A stretch of DNA of 64,000 nucleotides, taken from NCBI RefSeq assembly GCF_900114385.1, contig NZ_FOSW01000003.1, positions 248,001 to 312,000 on the forward strand, written 5' to 3'. The position numbers and the translations under genes were made by a program. The notes beneath the pieces were generated by a model. That model did no database searches. It was given only the letters and a program-made list of their open reading frames with translations, and had not been told where the DNA came from. Position 1 is the first letter of the stretch. The number at the start of each line of letters is the position of its first letter. Below are positions 52,093 through 60,263 of the stretch, in pieces. This stretch comes from Geodermatophilus ruber (GTDB lineage Bacteria > Actinomycetota > Actinomycetes > Mycobacteriales > Geodermatophilaceae).

Positions 52093-52137
52093 CACGATGT
52101 CTCGGGACGGCTCCCACTTCGAGGTGTCCGACTCCTC
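52093..52137 (-). other. inverted degenerate att-like copy
   Basis: On the minus strand the sequence GTCGGACACCTCGAAGTGGG resembles the tRNA-Leu end plus flank (CTCGGACACCACGAAGTGGG) with two differences. It lies about 380 bp from the direct copy at 51710, in opposite orientation. Confidence 0.55.
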
Positions 52138-52160
52138 CCGGCATCGCCAGATCGTCCTAG

Positions 52161-52403
52161 CGACACCCCTCAAGCCAGCGTCATAGCGTGCGGAGGTCCA
52201 GCGGTGCCCGCGGAGCGGGCGGAAGAGTGCGTTGAAGTTCTTCAGCGACGAGTTCGCGTTCGGCTTTCGCTGCCGGCGGGAGGGCTGCGGCTACAACGCA
52301 CTGCAGGTGCGCGAACCCGCAGCTCGAGTGAGCTCCCGAGTGCCATCCAGGTGGGCCGCAAGACCCCCGGACACCGATCCAGCCGCGCCCGGTCGTTGCG
52401 TCA
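52161..52403. other. no identifiable gene
   Basis: A short coding-like stretch, KFFSDEFAFGFRCRREGCGY (about 52231-52290, plus strand), is the only item of note. It may be the end of an unrelated small gene. Confidence 0.35.
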
Positions 52404-53726
52404 GTGGCGTCCCCTACGGTCGCCGGCGTGCCGTCATCTTCCGGGTCGTCGACGTCGATGCCCGCCGCGCAGGTCCACGGCTTCGACGACCAGACCGAAC
52501 TGCTCACCGATCAGGGCTGGAAGGCACTCCCCCAGGTCACCGGCGAGGAGCGGGCGCTGACCCTGAACGGGGACGTCGCCGAGTGGGCGCCGATCACCGG
52601 GCTGTGGCGGCACGCGTTCGACGGCTACCTCAACCTCCACGACGGCGACCGGGTCAACTTCGCCGTCACCGCCAGCCACCTGCTGCTGGTCCGCGGTCGG
52701 GAGACCACCTACCGCAGGCACTCCCGCCTGACCGTCGAGGACGGCGAGGCGATCAAGGAGGCCCGCCGGCGCGGCGTCCCGCAGGCGGTCCTCGCCGCTC
52801 GGTACGGCGTAAGCGTGGGAACCATCGGCGACGTCGCGCATGGCCGCCGCGACGGGAAACTGCGCACCGGCGCCGTGGACGCCCCGCGCTGGCAGCTGCG
52901 TCCCTACACCGACCTGCCCGAGCACTTCAAGGTGCGCCGCACCAACATCTGGGCAGGGAGCCACCCGGACCAGATCACTTTTGCTACTCCACCCAGGACG
53001 CCCGGCTATCAGCGGACCCTGACCTTCGCCTTCGACGACTGGGCGGAGTTCCTGGGCTGGTACGTCGCTGAGGGCTGGACCCACACCGAGGCCCGCGGCT
53101 CCTGGTCCATCGGTATCGCCCAGAAGCCCGGGGTGAAGTACGAGCAGATCGCTGACCTGCTCGGGCGGATGGGCATTCGCTACTACCGCGGCGCGCTGGC
53201 GCTCACGTTCCACCACAAGGGCCTGTCCCTGTGGCTGCAGGAACACTGCGGCGTCGGGTCGGGGCACAAGCAGATTCCCGTCTCCATCAAGGAGGCCGGC
53301 GCGGACATGATCGACGTGTTCCTCGACGCCTTCGGACGGGGCGACGGAGCCGTCCACACTCACGAGGACAGCCGTCGCTACATCACCAGCAGCCTGCAGC
53401 TCGCCAACGACCTGCACGAGGTGCTGTGCAAGGTGGGTCGCGGCCGGAAGGTGCGGGTCATGGCCGAGGCCGGAAGCGCGAGCGTCATGAGCACCACCGG
53501 CCGGGCATTCACGCGCCGGCGCGCCACGTACATGGTCAGCGATCCCGGGGTTCCGGTCGACTCCGACGTGCGCAAGCAGAACGTGACGCGTGTGCGCTAC
53601 ACCGGGACGGTGTACTGCGTGGCCACCTCGAGTCAGTCGGTCATGGTGCGCCGCCAGGGTTGCGCCCTGTGGTTGGGCACCTCGGCCTGTCCGCCGACGG
53701 ACGGCCGCTCCCCAGTCGCGACGTAG
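52404..53726 (+). CDS. free-standing intein-derived LAGLIDADG homing endonuclease
   Basis: 440 residues. The N-terminal Hint block reads GFDDQTELLTDQGW where an active intein has Cys first (CFDDQTE...); the block B-like VTASHLLLVRG follows. An HTH insert is AVLAARYGVSVGTIGDVAHG. The two endonuclease motifs are LGWYVAEGW (about residue 217) and VFLDAFGRGDG (about 300), each with its acidic residue. The C-terminal VYCVATSSQSVMVRRQGCAL ends in WLGTS where terminase-type inteins have WSGN followed by the +1 residue. No exteins adjoin it, so it cannot splice. Confidence 0.8.
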   Translation: MASPTVAGVPSSSGSSTSMPAAQVHGFDDQTELLTDQGWKALPQVTGEERALTLNGDVAEWAPITGLWRHAFDGYLNLHDGDRVNFAVTASHLLLVRGRETTYRRHSRLTVEDGEAIKEARRRGVPQAVLAARYGVSVGTIGDVAHGRRDGKLRTGAVDAPRWQLRPYTDLPEHFKVRRTNIWAGSHPDQITFATPPRTPGYQRTLTFAFDDWAEFLGWYVAEGWTHTEARGSWSIGIAQKPGVKYEQIADLLGRMGIRYYRGALALTFHHKGLSLWLQEHCGVGSGHKQIPVSIKEAGADMIDVFLDAFGRGDGAVHTHEDSRRYITSSLQLANDLHEVLCKVGRGRKVRVMAEAGSASVMSTTGRAFTRRRATYMVSDPGVPVDSDVRKQNVTRVRYTGTVYCVATSSQSVMVRRQGCALWLGTSACPPTDGRSPVAT

Positions 53727-53831
53727 CCGGACTTCGCACGCCACGCGCCGCTGCTACGGACGGGCGAGGCGAGCTGTGCATCGCTCGTCACCGCCCGCGC
53801 GTCACCTGCTCAGTCAGCGCATTCGCAAGAA

Positions 53832-53974
53832 CGTCGGAATGATCTTGTCCGACCGGCGCGCTACGTTCCGACCATGTCCATGAAGCCGCGCACACCGTGC
53901 TCCACTCCCCCAGCGGGAGCAGCCGGTGGGACGGATCCCACTTCGCGGTGCCCAAGTCCCCCCTCGGACACCAC
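53832..53974 (-). repeat. dispersed att-linked repeat, copy B, ending in an intact att core
   Basis: Same family as 35119-35251 and 58719-58830. This copy ends in a complete 22-bp match to the tRNA-Leu att core (53953-53974), so it looks like the true right end of an integrated element. The minus-strand reading is GLGHREVGSVPPAA...RGFMDMVGT-stop. Confidence 0.8.
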
Positions 53975-54017
53975 ATCACCCCGGGATTCCTGCAGGTCAG
54001 GAGCCCGGGGTGTTCTT
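53975..54017. terminator. hairpin with T-run beside the integrase gene
   Basis: ACCCCGGG and CCCGGGGT form an 8-bp stem around about 18 bases, followed by GTTCTTTT on the plus strand. It lies between the att core and the end of the integrase gene. Confidence 0.6.
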
Positions 54018-54059
54018 TTGTCGCGGCCTCTGATGCCCTCGTGATACTTCGCGCCCCGA

Positions 54060-55119
54060 TCAGCCCTCGAGCAGCGCCGCGAAGCGGTCCGCGGCCTCGC
54101 GCCCCATGCCGGGGTGCACGTGCTGGTAGACGGTGAGCGTGATGGTCGCGTTGGCGTGCCCGAGGCGCTCCGAGACCACCTTCACCGGCTCGCCGGCGGC
54201 CAGCAGCAGCGTCGCGTGAGTGTGGCGCAGGTCGTGCAGCCGGATCCTCGGCAACTGGTCCTCCCCCACTGCCTTGCGCGCCTGCACGACCTGCTCGACG
54301 AACCGGCGGGAGTACCGCTCGGGGTGACGATGCCTGCCGTCGAGAGTGGCCAGGACGAGCGCGGCGTCCCGCACGAGGAGAGGTGCGAGCGAGGCGCGGG
54401 CGGCCCGGTAGGCGCGCAGGGCGGCGACCGTGTCGTCGTCGATGTCCACCACCCGGGCCTGGCCGGTCTTCGTCGGGCCCTCGACGAGTCGCTGGCCGGC
54501 GCCCTTGTCCTTCACCACGCCGACGCTGCGCCGCACCGCCAGCCGGCCGGCGTCCAGGTCGACGTCCCGCCACCGGAGGGCCAGCGCCTCGCCGCGGCGC
54601 ATCCCGGTGGCCGCCAGCAGCCGCCAGCCCATGGCCAGGTCGGGATCCTCGGCGTCGGCCCAGCGGAGAAACCGGGCAAGCTCAGGTGTGCGCGGACAGG
54701 CCTCCCCGCCCATCGGCACGGCCCGACGTCTCCAGCTTGCGCACCCAGGCATCCACCGCCGCACCGGTGAGCCGGGACAACGGGGTCGCGCCAAGATATG
54801 GGGCGATGTGCAGCCGGATGTTCTTGCGATAGGAAGCCAGCGTGGCCGGGCTCAGCCGCTGCGTGTCGATCCACTCGGCGAGGTAGCCGTCCAGGCGCTG
54901 CTTCGACAGCTCGACCCACTCCCCCACCTCGCTCTTGCGGATCCCCGCGCGCAAAACCGTGACGGCGTCCTTCCGTGTCCTGAACCCTCGCTTGAGAACG
55001 ACCCGCGTCGTGCCGTCCGCACGTAGGGCCGAGTACTTGATCAGGGAACGCGGGCCGGCCTTGGTCTGGTACTCACTGATGCTCCCCTCGCCCGCCTGAC
55101 GTCGCCGTCCTCGCGGCAT
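54060..55119 (-). pseudogene. tyrosine integrase with an internal deletion
   Basis: From ATG 55119 (GGGAGGCGG upstream) the N-terminal arm-binding and SAM-like parts are normal (SLIKYSALRADGTTRVVLKR, LDGYLAEWIDTQRLSPATLA, AAVDAWVRKLETSG). At GLSAHT (about 54685) the frame stops, and in another frame the catalytic domain begins at once with PELARFLRWAD. About 60-70 residues that join the two domains are missing. The catalytic set is complete: Arg in TGMRRGE, HDLRH, LGH and Tyr in TVYQHV. It reads toward the att core 86 bp away. Confidence 0.75.
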
Positions 55120-55953
55120 GGACCGCCTCCCGTCGCCGTTGCCCGCCAAGGGCCTCGGCATGCGGACGCAGATGCCGACCCCATGACGGCCTACTCCAGA
55201 GGAGGGCCACTCAGCTGCCGGGCCGGCGATCTGTGGACGTGCCAACAGCCTGTGGAAGACGCGATAGCAGGGACCTAGCGCCGGCCTCGCTGGAGCGTCG
55301 CCTCGGTCCTCCAGTTTTTCTCCGGTATTCCAGAAGGGCGTCGACGGCCGGGAAGCCGCTGTGCGGGTGAGCCGGCACGGCGACATCTGCGGCGTACGAA
55401 CTGGCCGCCACTGTGCCGACGACCTCTTGCGGGCCTACAACCCCCAGGCGACGGCAGCGTGTCCGCTGCAGTTCGTTGAAGCCCGTCCGAGCAGGTCAAA
55501 CGGCATACGGAACGCCGACGAACCGCAGCGCGAGGACGAGTCGGGCGCAATGGTGGTCAAAACGGTGGTCAACGAGCGCTGTCCCCATGAGGACACCGGC
55601 CGACTCGTCGGGATCCGTCGTCACGGAGCGTGGCCGCGACGAAGGGGGCATCGACTACCGCTCCCTCATCCGTACGGGGCCGTCGCCATGAGCATCCCGC
55701 GGAACCGGAAGCGAGCACACGCCTCCGCGAGCACCGCCCCCATCAAGAACCCGTAAAGCACCTACTGCCCACGCGTGGCGGACCCGCCCGGGGTAGCAGA
55801 CCGCCGCAGAGTCCCCCTCCGCAGTGACGCGGAGCGGTCAACCAGTCGGCCCCCGTGCGCAGAGCAGGCCAACTGCTCCCCCTCCCCGCCCCGGGCTGAG
55901 CCCAGGCCTGGGGCGGAGGAGCGCCCTCCTCCGACGCCGTGACCGCCGAGCGG
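55120..55953. other. long interval without a convincing gene
   Basis: ORFs here lack ribosome sites and coding character. Paired direct repeats GGTGGTCAA at 55552 and 55564 (12 bp apart) could be recombinase arm sites. Confidence 0.4.
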
Positions 55954-56487
55954 TCAGTCGTCGCCCCCGTCGTGGTCCCAGTGGTCGCCCCCGTCGTGGT
56001 CCCAGTGGTCGCCCCCGTCGTGGTCCCAGTGGTCGCCCCGGTGGTCGTGCCAGTCCTCGTGCCAGCCGCCGCCCCCACCCCCGCCGGCACCGCCGTCGGA
56101 CAGCGCCGCTCCGGTCAGGGCGCCGACGAGGACGAGGAAGAGGGCGGCGACCAAGAGCACGACCCCCACCCGCGCCGCCCTCAACCCGCCGGTGGCGGTG
56201 GTCAGGGAGGCCCGCACCTGCTCGACCACAAGCGTCCCCAGCGACCGCCAGCCCGGCGCGGTCCGCTCGGCCGGCGCCGGCGGGAGGTCCTCGATCAACG
56301 GGTCGAGGTCGGTCAGGTGGACGGCGGCGAAGGCCTCGGCCATCCGCTCGCTGCCCTCATCCGGCCCGAGCAGGCCGCGGGCCACCGCGTCCTGCAGGCG
56401 TTCGACGGTGACCAGACGGTCGGCGTCCGACGCACGCATCCGCGGGGTGAACGTGGTCGCGGTGTCCGTGTCGATCAGGGGTGGCAT
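55954..56487 (-). CDS. DUF1707-domain membrane protein with His/Asp-rich repeat tail
   Basis: 177 residues. The N-terminal DUF1707 domain (MRASDADRLVTVERLQDAVA, LLGPDEGSERMAEAFAAVHL) is followed near residue 115 by a single membrane helix (VGVVLLVAALFLVLVGALTG), a Gly-run and a tail with three copies of GDHWDHDG. The tail could bind metal. The ATG at 56487 is chosen because the domain starts there. Confidence 0.75.
   Translation of the reverse strand: MPPLIDTDTATTFTPRMRASDADRLVTVERLQDAVARGLLGPDEGSERMAEAFAAVHLTDLDPLIEDLPPAPAERTAPGWRSLGTLVVEQVRASLTTATGGLRAARVGVVLLVAALFLVLVGALTGAALSDGGAGGGGGGGWHEDWHDHRGDHWDHDGGDHWDHDGGDHWDHDGGDD
55970..56041 (-). repeat. 24-bp tandem repeat, three units
   Basis: GTCGCCCCCGTCGTGGTCCC plus CAGTG, 24 bp per unit, repeated three times, encodes the GDHWDHDG tail on the minus strand. 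Being a multiple of three, it changes length without shifting the frame. Confidence 0.85.
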
Positions 56488-56824
56488 GGCTGCTTCTCTC
56501 GGGGCGCGACGCAACAAGGGTCACAGCGTCCACCCGCACCCCGGGGACCGGGCGGCTTCCGGCCCGCGCAGGTCCGCAACGGCACGCGGCCCGGCGCGAC
56601 GGCTGCGCCGTGCAGGGGGCCGGTGTCGTTCCGCGAACCGGACGCCGCGTCATGAACACTGAGGTCGTCCGGTCCGGTCCGGGGAAACCCGACTGACCGG
56701 ACGACGCGCGGCAGGCACCATCGGCGAGCACCGATGAGCGCGCCCGCCCCGCGCGGTCTCATCTGGAGACCGCACCGGCACCGGGCCCAGCCCGCGGACC
56801 CCGGTGCCGACGGAGGAGGACACC
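56488..56824. other. divergent promoter region
   Basis: Between the DUF1707 and MFS genes. The only clear feature is the inverted repeat at 56665-56704. Confidence 0.5.
56665..56704. promoter_or_regulatory. 10-bp inverted repeat in divergent region
   Basis: TCGTCCGGTC and GACCGGACGA are perfect complements 20 bp apart. An operator or attenuator for the exporter gene is possible; no regulator gene adjoins it. Confidence 0.4.
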
Positions 56825-58288
56825 GTGGCCGACCGCGCTCCCGCACTCGACCTGCGCTCGGGACCCGAGCGGGTCTTCGCTCACCTGCTGGTCAACAACC
56901 TGCTGGTGTCGGTAGTCAACTACACCGTCTGGTTCGCGGTCACCTTCTGGGTGTTCCTCGAGACGGGGTCGGTGTTCGCCACCGGGATGATCGCCGGCAT
57001 CTTCCTGGTCGCGACGGCCGGGACCGGCATCTGGTTCGGCAGCCTGGTCGACCACCACCGCAAGCACGCCGTCCTGCATGCCTCGGCAGGTGCGTCGACC
57101 GTCCTGTACGCGCTGGCGCTGGCGGTGTACCAGCTGACCCCCGAGGAGTCGTTCCGGACGGCGGCCAGCCTGCCGCTGTGGTGCTTCGTCGTGCTGCTCA
57201 TGCTCGGCGTGATCGCCGGCAACCCGCGCACGATCGCGCTGCCGACGCTGGTCACGCTGCTCGTCCCGGCGGACCGGCGGGACCGGGCCAACGGGCTCGT
57301 CGGATCGGCCACCGGCCTGTCCATGCTGGTCACTTCGGTGATCAGCGGGCTGCTGATCGCCTTCGGAGGCATGACCGCCGTCCTCGCGCTCGCGTTGACC
57401 GTCCTGGTGCTGTCGGTGGTGCACCTGACTCGCGTCCAGGTACCCGAGGACGCGGCGACGCCCCTCGCCGAGGCCGGGGACGGCCCGGCAGCCGGGTCCG
57501 GCGTCGACCTGCGCGGGACACTCCGCCTGGTCCGCGGCGTGCCCGGGCTGCTGCCGCTGATCCTGTTCAGCTGCTTCAACAACTTCCTCGGTGGCGCCTT
57601 CATGGCGTTGATGGACCCCTACGGCCTGTCGCTCATGTCGGTGCAGGCGTGGGGGCTGCTGTGGGGCGGGCTGTCCGCGCTGCTGATCATCGGTGGGCTG
57701 CTGGTGGCCCGGATCGGTCTGGGCAGCCGGCCGATCCGGGTGCTGCTGCTGGTCAACGTGGCCATGTGGACCGGGACGATGCTGTTCCCGCTGGCCTCCT
57801 CGGTGCTCACCCTGACCGTGGCGATGGCCGTGTTCATGACCGTGGTGCCCTTCGCCGAGGCCGCCGAGCAGACGGTGCTGCAGCGGGTGGTGCCGTACGA
57901 GCGGCAGGGCCGGGTGTTCGGCTTCGCCCAGAGCGTCGAGCAGGCCGCGTCGCCGCTGACCGCCTTCCTCATGGCCCCGCTCACGGAGTTCCTCGTCATC
58001 CCGTTCATGACCGACGGCGCCGGCGCGCGGGCGATCGGCGGCTGGTTCGGGACCGGCCCCGACCGGGGCATCGCGCTGGTCTTCGTCGTCACCGGGCTGA
58101 TCGGGGTCCTCGCCGTCCTGGCGGCGTTCGCCAGCCCGGCCTACCGGCGGCTGAGCGCGGCGTACGCGGCGGCCCGCGACGAGGACCCCGCAGGTGCGGA
58201 CGAGCCGGCGGGCGTCGTCGACCCGGCCCTGACGGCGGTCCCCGCCCCGGTCGCCGCGGCCCGTGGCGGAGGAGAGCCCCCGGTGTGA
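56825..58288 (+). CDS. MFS transporter
   Basis: 487 residues from a GTG with GGAGGAGGA 5 bp upstream. About twelve hydrophobic segments are visible. The loop 2-3 motif is WFGSLVDHHRKH, a variant of GxLADRxGRR, and the mirrored half has LLVARIGLGSRPIR. A long Ala/Pro-rich cytosolic tail ends the protein. The layout fits the MFS_1/MFS_3 exporters; substrate unknown. Confidence 0.85.
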   Translation: MADRAPALDLRSGPERVFAHLLVNNLLVSVVNYTVWFAVTFWVFLETGSVFATGMIAGIFLVATAGTGIWFGSLVDHHRKHAVLHASAGASTVLYALALAVYQLTPEESFRTAASLPLWCFVVLLMLGVIAGNPRTIALPTLVTLLVPADRRDRANGLVGSATGLSMLVTSVISGLLIAFGGMTAVLALALTVLVLSVVHLTRVQVPEDAATPLAEAGDGPAAGSGVDLRGTLRLVRGVPGLLPLILFSCFNNFLGGAFMALMDPYGLSLMSVQAWGLLWGGLSALLIIGGLLVARIGLGSRPIRVLLLVNVAMWTGTMLFPLASSVLTLTVAMAVFMTVVPFAEAAEQTVLQRVVPYERQGRVFGFAQSVEQAASPLTAFLMAPLTEFLVIPFMTDGAGARAIGGWFGTGPDRGIALVFVVTGLIGVLAVLAAFASPAYRRLSAAYAAARDEDPAGADEPAGVVDPALTAVPAPVAAARGGGEPPV

Positions 58289-58432
58289 GCCCGATCGTCC
58301 TACGCCGGGATGACCACGCCGCGGGGGCCCTCGCCCCCTGGCGCCGATCGGTGCTGCCCGTCGCTGCCCTGCGGAGCGGAGCCGCTCTCCTGCCCGTGGG
58401 CCGGATCGGCCCCGGACCGGCGTTCATCCGAG

Positions 58433-58715
58433 TCGGGTGAGGACGACCGCGGGAGGACGCGGTGGGGATCCGCGCGGGCGTCTCGCGAACGTGCCGTCCT
58501 CGGTGGCGATGGGGCGCAGCCGGAAGGCGACGATGGCGACGTCGTCCGCGGCCGCCGACGGGACGAGCCCGTCGAGCAGCACCGGGACCGGGTGGCCGGC
58601 GTTCGACCAGCGCAGTCGGACACCGTCGGCCTCCTTCTCGGGGGCGAGACCTCGGCGAGTACGGCGGTGGCCAGCGTGGCCAGCGTGGCCAGCTCCAACT
58701 CCTCGACGCCTCGTC
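58433..58715 (-). pseudogene. SpoIIE-type phosphatase C-terminal remnant
   Basis: Minus strand: VEELELATLATLATAVLAEV in one frame, then KEADGVRLRWSNAGHPVPVL, LDGLVPSAAADDVAIVAFRL in the next. These are the final strands of PP2C-type SpoIIE phosphatases (LRWSNAGHPPP, DDVALLAxR), with the usual segment between LDG and DDVA deleted. The gene is cut at 58719 by repeat copy C. A 9-bp triple repeat (CCAGCGTGG) lies at 58670-58696. Confidence 0.6.
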
Positions 58716-58718
58716 CAC

Positions 58719-58830
58719 ACGTTCCGACCATGTCCACGAAGCCGCGCGCACAGCGCCCACTCCCCCACCAGGGAGCCGCTGGTGGGACGGCTCCCACTTC
58801 GCGGCGCCCAAGTCCTCCCTTGACACCGCG
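58719..58830 (-). repeat. dispersed att-linked repeat, copy C
   Basis: Third member of the family at 35119 and 53832. The core is degenerate (CAAGTCCTCCCTTGACACC against CAAGTCCCCCCTCGGACACC). The minus-strand frame reads GLGRREVGAVPPAA...RGFVDMVGT but lacks the stop. Confidence 0.7.
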
Positions 58831-59013
58831 TGCAGACACCGTCCCAAAGCGGGGCGACCCTCGAGGCACCACCGGTGGGATGACTGCGGTGTTTCCGCTC
58901 GCCATCCGGCCCTACTGGAGCCTTCAAGATCGCGAGGCATCACACCTCTTGCGCTTGCGGTCCCAGAACTCGTGGTGACGAGTCACTGGAGGCTCGTCTG
59001 CAGCGTCAACGGC

Positions 59014-59220
59014 ATGGGAAACAGCCGGAGCCCCGGGTACCGAGCGCGACAGCGTGAACGTGAGCGGCAGCGGCGGGAACAGGAGTTCCGGCGTGACCAG
59101 CGAGCAGAGCAGACGCCGGCCACCAGGGCCGCTAGGGCGCCCGACGCTGGGGGGCCGGCCGCGAACGACGGGCCGCGGCGCGAACGTGTGGGTGGTGCGG
59201 TGGACCGATCACCCCGATGA
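59014..59220 (+). CDS. small basic hypothetical protein
   Basis: 68 residues beginning MGNSRSPGYRARQRERERQR, a highly charged helix. Its stop overlaps the next start (ATGA), the main support for it being translated. No family recognised. Confidence 0.4.
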   Translation: MGNSRSPGYRARQRERERQRREQEFRRDQRAEQTPATRAARAPDAGGPAANDGPRRERVGGAVDRSPR

Positions 59221-59519
59221 GCCGTGGACCGATCCCCAAGGGGTGTTCGGCCACCTGCCGGCACCGAGCCTGGGAACAGACTCGGGCCGCGACCTCGGGC
59301 CGCTCAGCGGTCGACGTCGTCGAGCGGCGCGTCGAGATCCGGGTGCCCGTCGCGCCGACCCCTCGCGACTGGCCAAGGCTGCTCGGCGAACTTGCCGACC
59401 AACTGAACGACGGGCGGGTGTACGACCGCGACCTCCCCGGCCTGGCACGACACCTGGAGCCGCTACTGGAGGCCTACTGGAGACGGGCGCACGCGACCGG
59501 AGCCCCGCAGCTCCGCTGA
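59217..59519 (+). CDS. mobile-element hypothetical protein with CRHRAWEQ motif
   Basis: 100 residues. CSATCRHRAWEQTRAATSGRSAVDVVERRV is a pattern often seen next to excisionase genes in actinobacterial elements, where it ends a small zinc ribbon (YCSxxCRxRAxEQRR). The rest (WPRLLGELADQLNDGRVYDRDLPGLARHLEPLL) is helical. Function unknown. Confidence 0.6.
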   Translation: MSRGPIPKGCSATCRHRAWEQTRAATSGRSAVDVVERRVEIRVPVAPTPRDWPRLLGELADQLNDGRVYDRDLPGLARHLEPLLEAYWRRAHATGAPQLR

Positions 59520-59702
59520 GATCCGCCATCCGGACCTTCCGCGGTGACAGCCTGCCGGGGCACGAGTTCAGTCCGCCCCGGTCAACCCGACGTGCGTTCT
59601 CCCGCCAGGAGAACTGGAGACTGCCCGGAGGCCACCCCTCAACCATGGATGGGCCGGGCAGCGCCGGACAGCCCGACGTCCCGCTCGTGCACGGGAGGTG
59701 CG

Positions 59703-59939
59703 GTGAACCTCGAGGACCTCAGGACCAGCCGCTCCGCCGTGGTGACGGTTGCACAGACAGCCTCGATCTTCGGTGTCGACGTGCGCACGGTGACCCGCGC
59801 CATCGGGAACGGCGAGCTGCCTGCCGTCCGTCTCGGTCGGCGAGTGTTGCTCCCTCGGCTGCCTCTCCTTGCCGTCCTGGGCGTCACAGTTGGTGACCCC
59901 CTCTCCGAAGTGAACGACGCCGGCTCCAGCGACCGGTAG
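59703..59939 (+). CDS. excisionase-like helix-turn-helix protein
   Basis: 78 residues from a GTG with GGAGGTGCG upstream. LRTSRSAVVTVAQTASIFGV, DVRTVTRAIGNGELPAVRLG and RRVLLPRLPLLAVLG follow the winged-helix pattern of Xis/HTH_17 proteins (DNA-binding helix, then LPAVRLGRRVLIP). It lies 300 bp from the right att copy, at the opposite end of the last sub-block from the integrase. Confidence 0.7.
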   Translation: MNLEDLRTSRSAVVTVAQTASIFGVDVRTVTRAIGNGELPAVRLGRRVLLPRLPLLAVLGVTVGDPLSEVNDAGSSDR

Positions 59940-60237
59940 CCACCCGCCCAGAACAGACCTGTCGGCTGCGGCGCGCGTCTGCGGCAGCAACGACTTCCGG
60001 ACGCCTCCTGTGGTCATCCACGTGACCCGTCGGGCGGCATGCTGGCTGCGAACGGGGTGGCCCCCGCCGAAGTCTCCCCTCTCCCGCGGGCCCGGCCCGT
60101 GATACTCCGCGTGATACTGCGCCCGGCGTATTCGGCGGTATCTGGATGCCATTTCCGGACGGCCAGCGAGTGCCGTAGACGGTCAAAGCGCAGCTCAGGG
60201 CATCACCGCGCATCTAGATACTTAGCCGCGGACAGGA
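59940..60237. other. non-coding, right end of the island
   Basis: No gene. Paired GTGATACTcCGC / GTGATACTgCGC at about 60098-60122 form a 12-bp direct repeat that could be a recombinase arm site next to attR. Confidence 0.4.
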
Positions 60238-60263
60238 GTTCAAGTCCCCCCTCGGACACCACG
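60238..60263 (+). other. attR core: exact copy of tRNA-Leu 3' end
   Basis: 26 bp identical to 10803-10828, without the rest of the tRNA. It is the outermost copy and so defines the right edge of the composite island (49.4 kb). Confidence 0.85.

Larger units (their letters stand above)
51681..52160 (+). pseudogene. truncated copy of the AbrB-like end gene
   Basis: The frame passes through the att core copy (PSDTTKW) and matches the protein at 10775: AVIQRLLAASAQQGAARTG versus AVRRLLEVTAQRGGPGTD, and LPNPAPPAHPATTG versus MPNAAPPLHPAVRR. The two AbrB-like C-terminal repeats are missing; the tail runs into an inverted att-like copy. It marks a second element left end. Confidence 0.65.
53727..54059. 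other. intergenic, repeat copy B and att core
   Basis: No gene. It holds repeat copy B, an att core copy and the terminator listed separately. Confidence 0.6.

Noticed and set aside
55970..56041. Possible CRISPR array
   Set aside because: The 24-bp units are head to tail with no spacers and encode the repeat tail of the DUF1707 protein.
10827..60237. Conjugative element (ICE) with its own transfer machinery
   Set aside because: No FtsK/TraB-type translocase, relaxase or replication initiator could be found in the block; only fragments typical of such elements remain.
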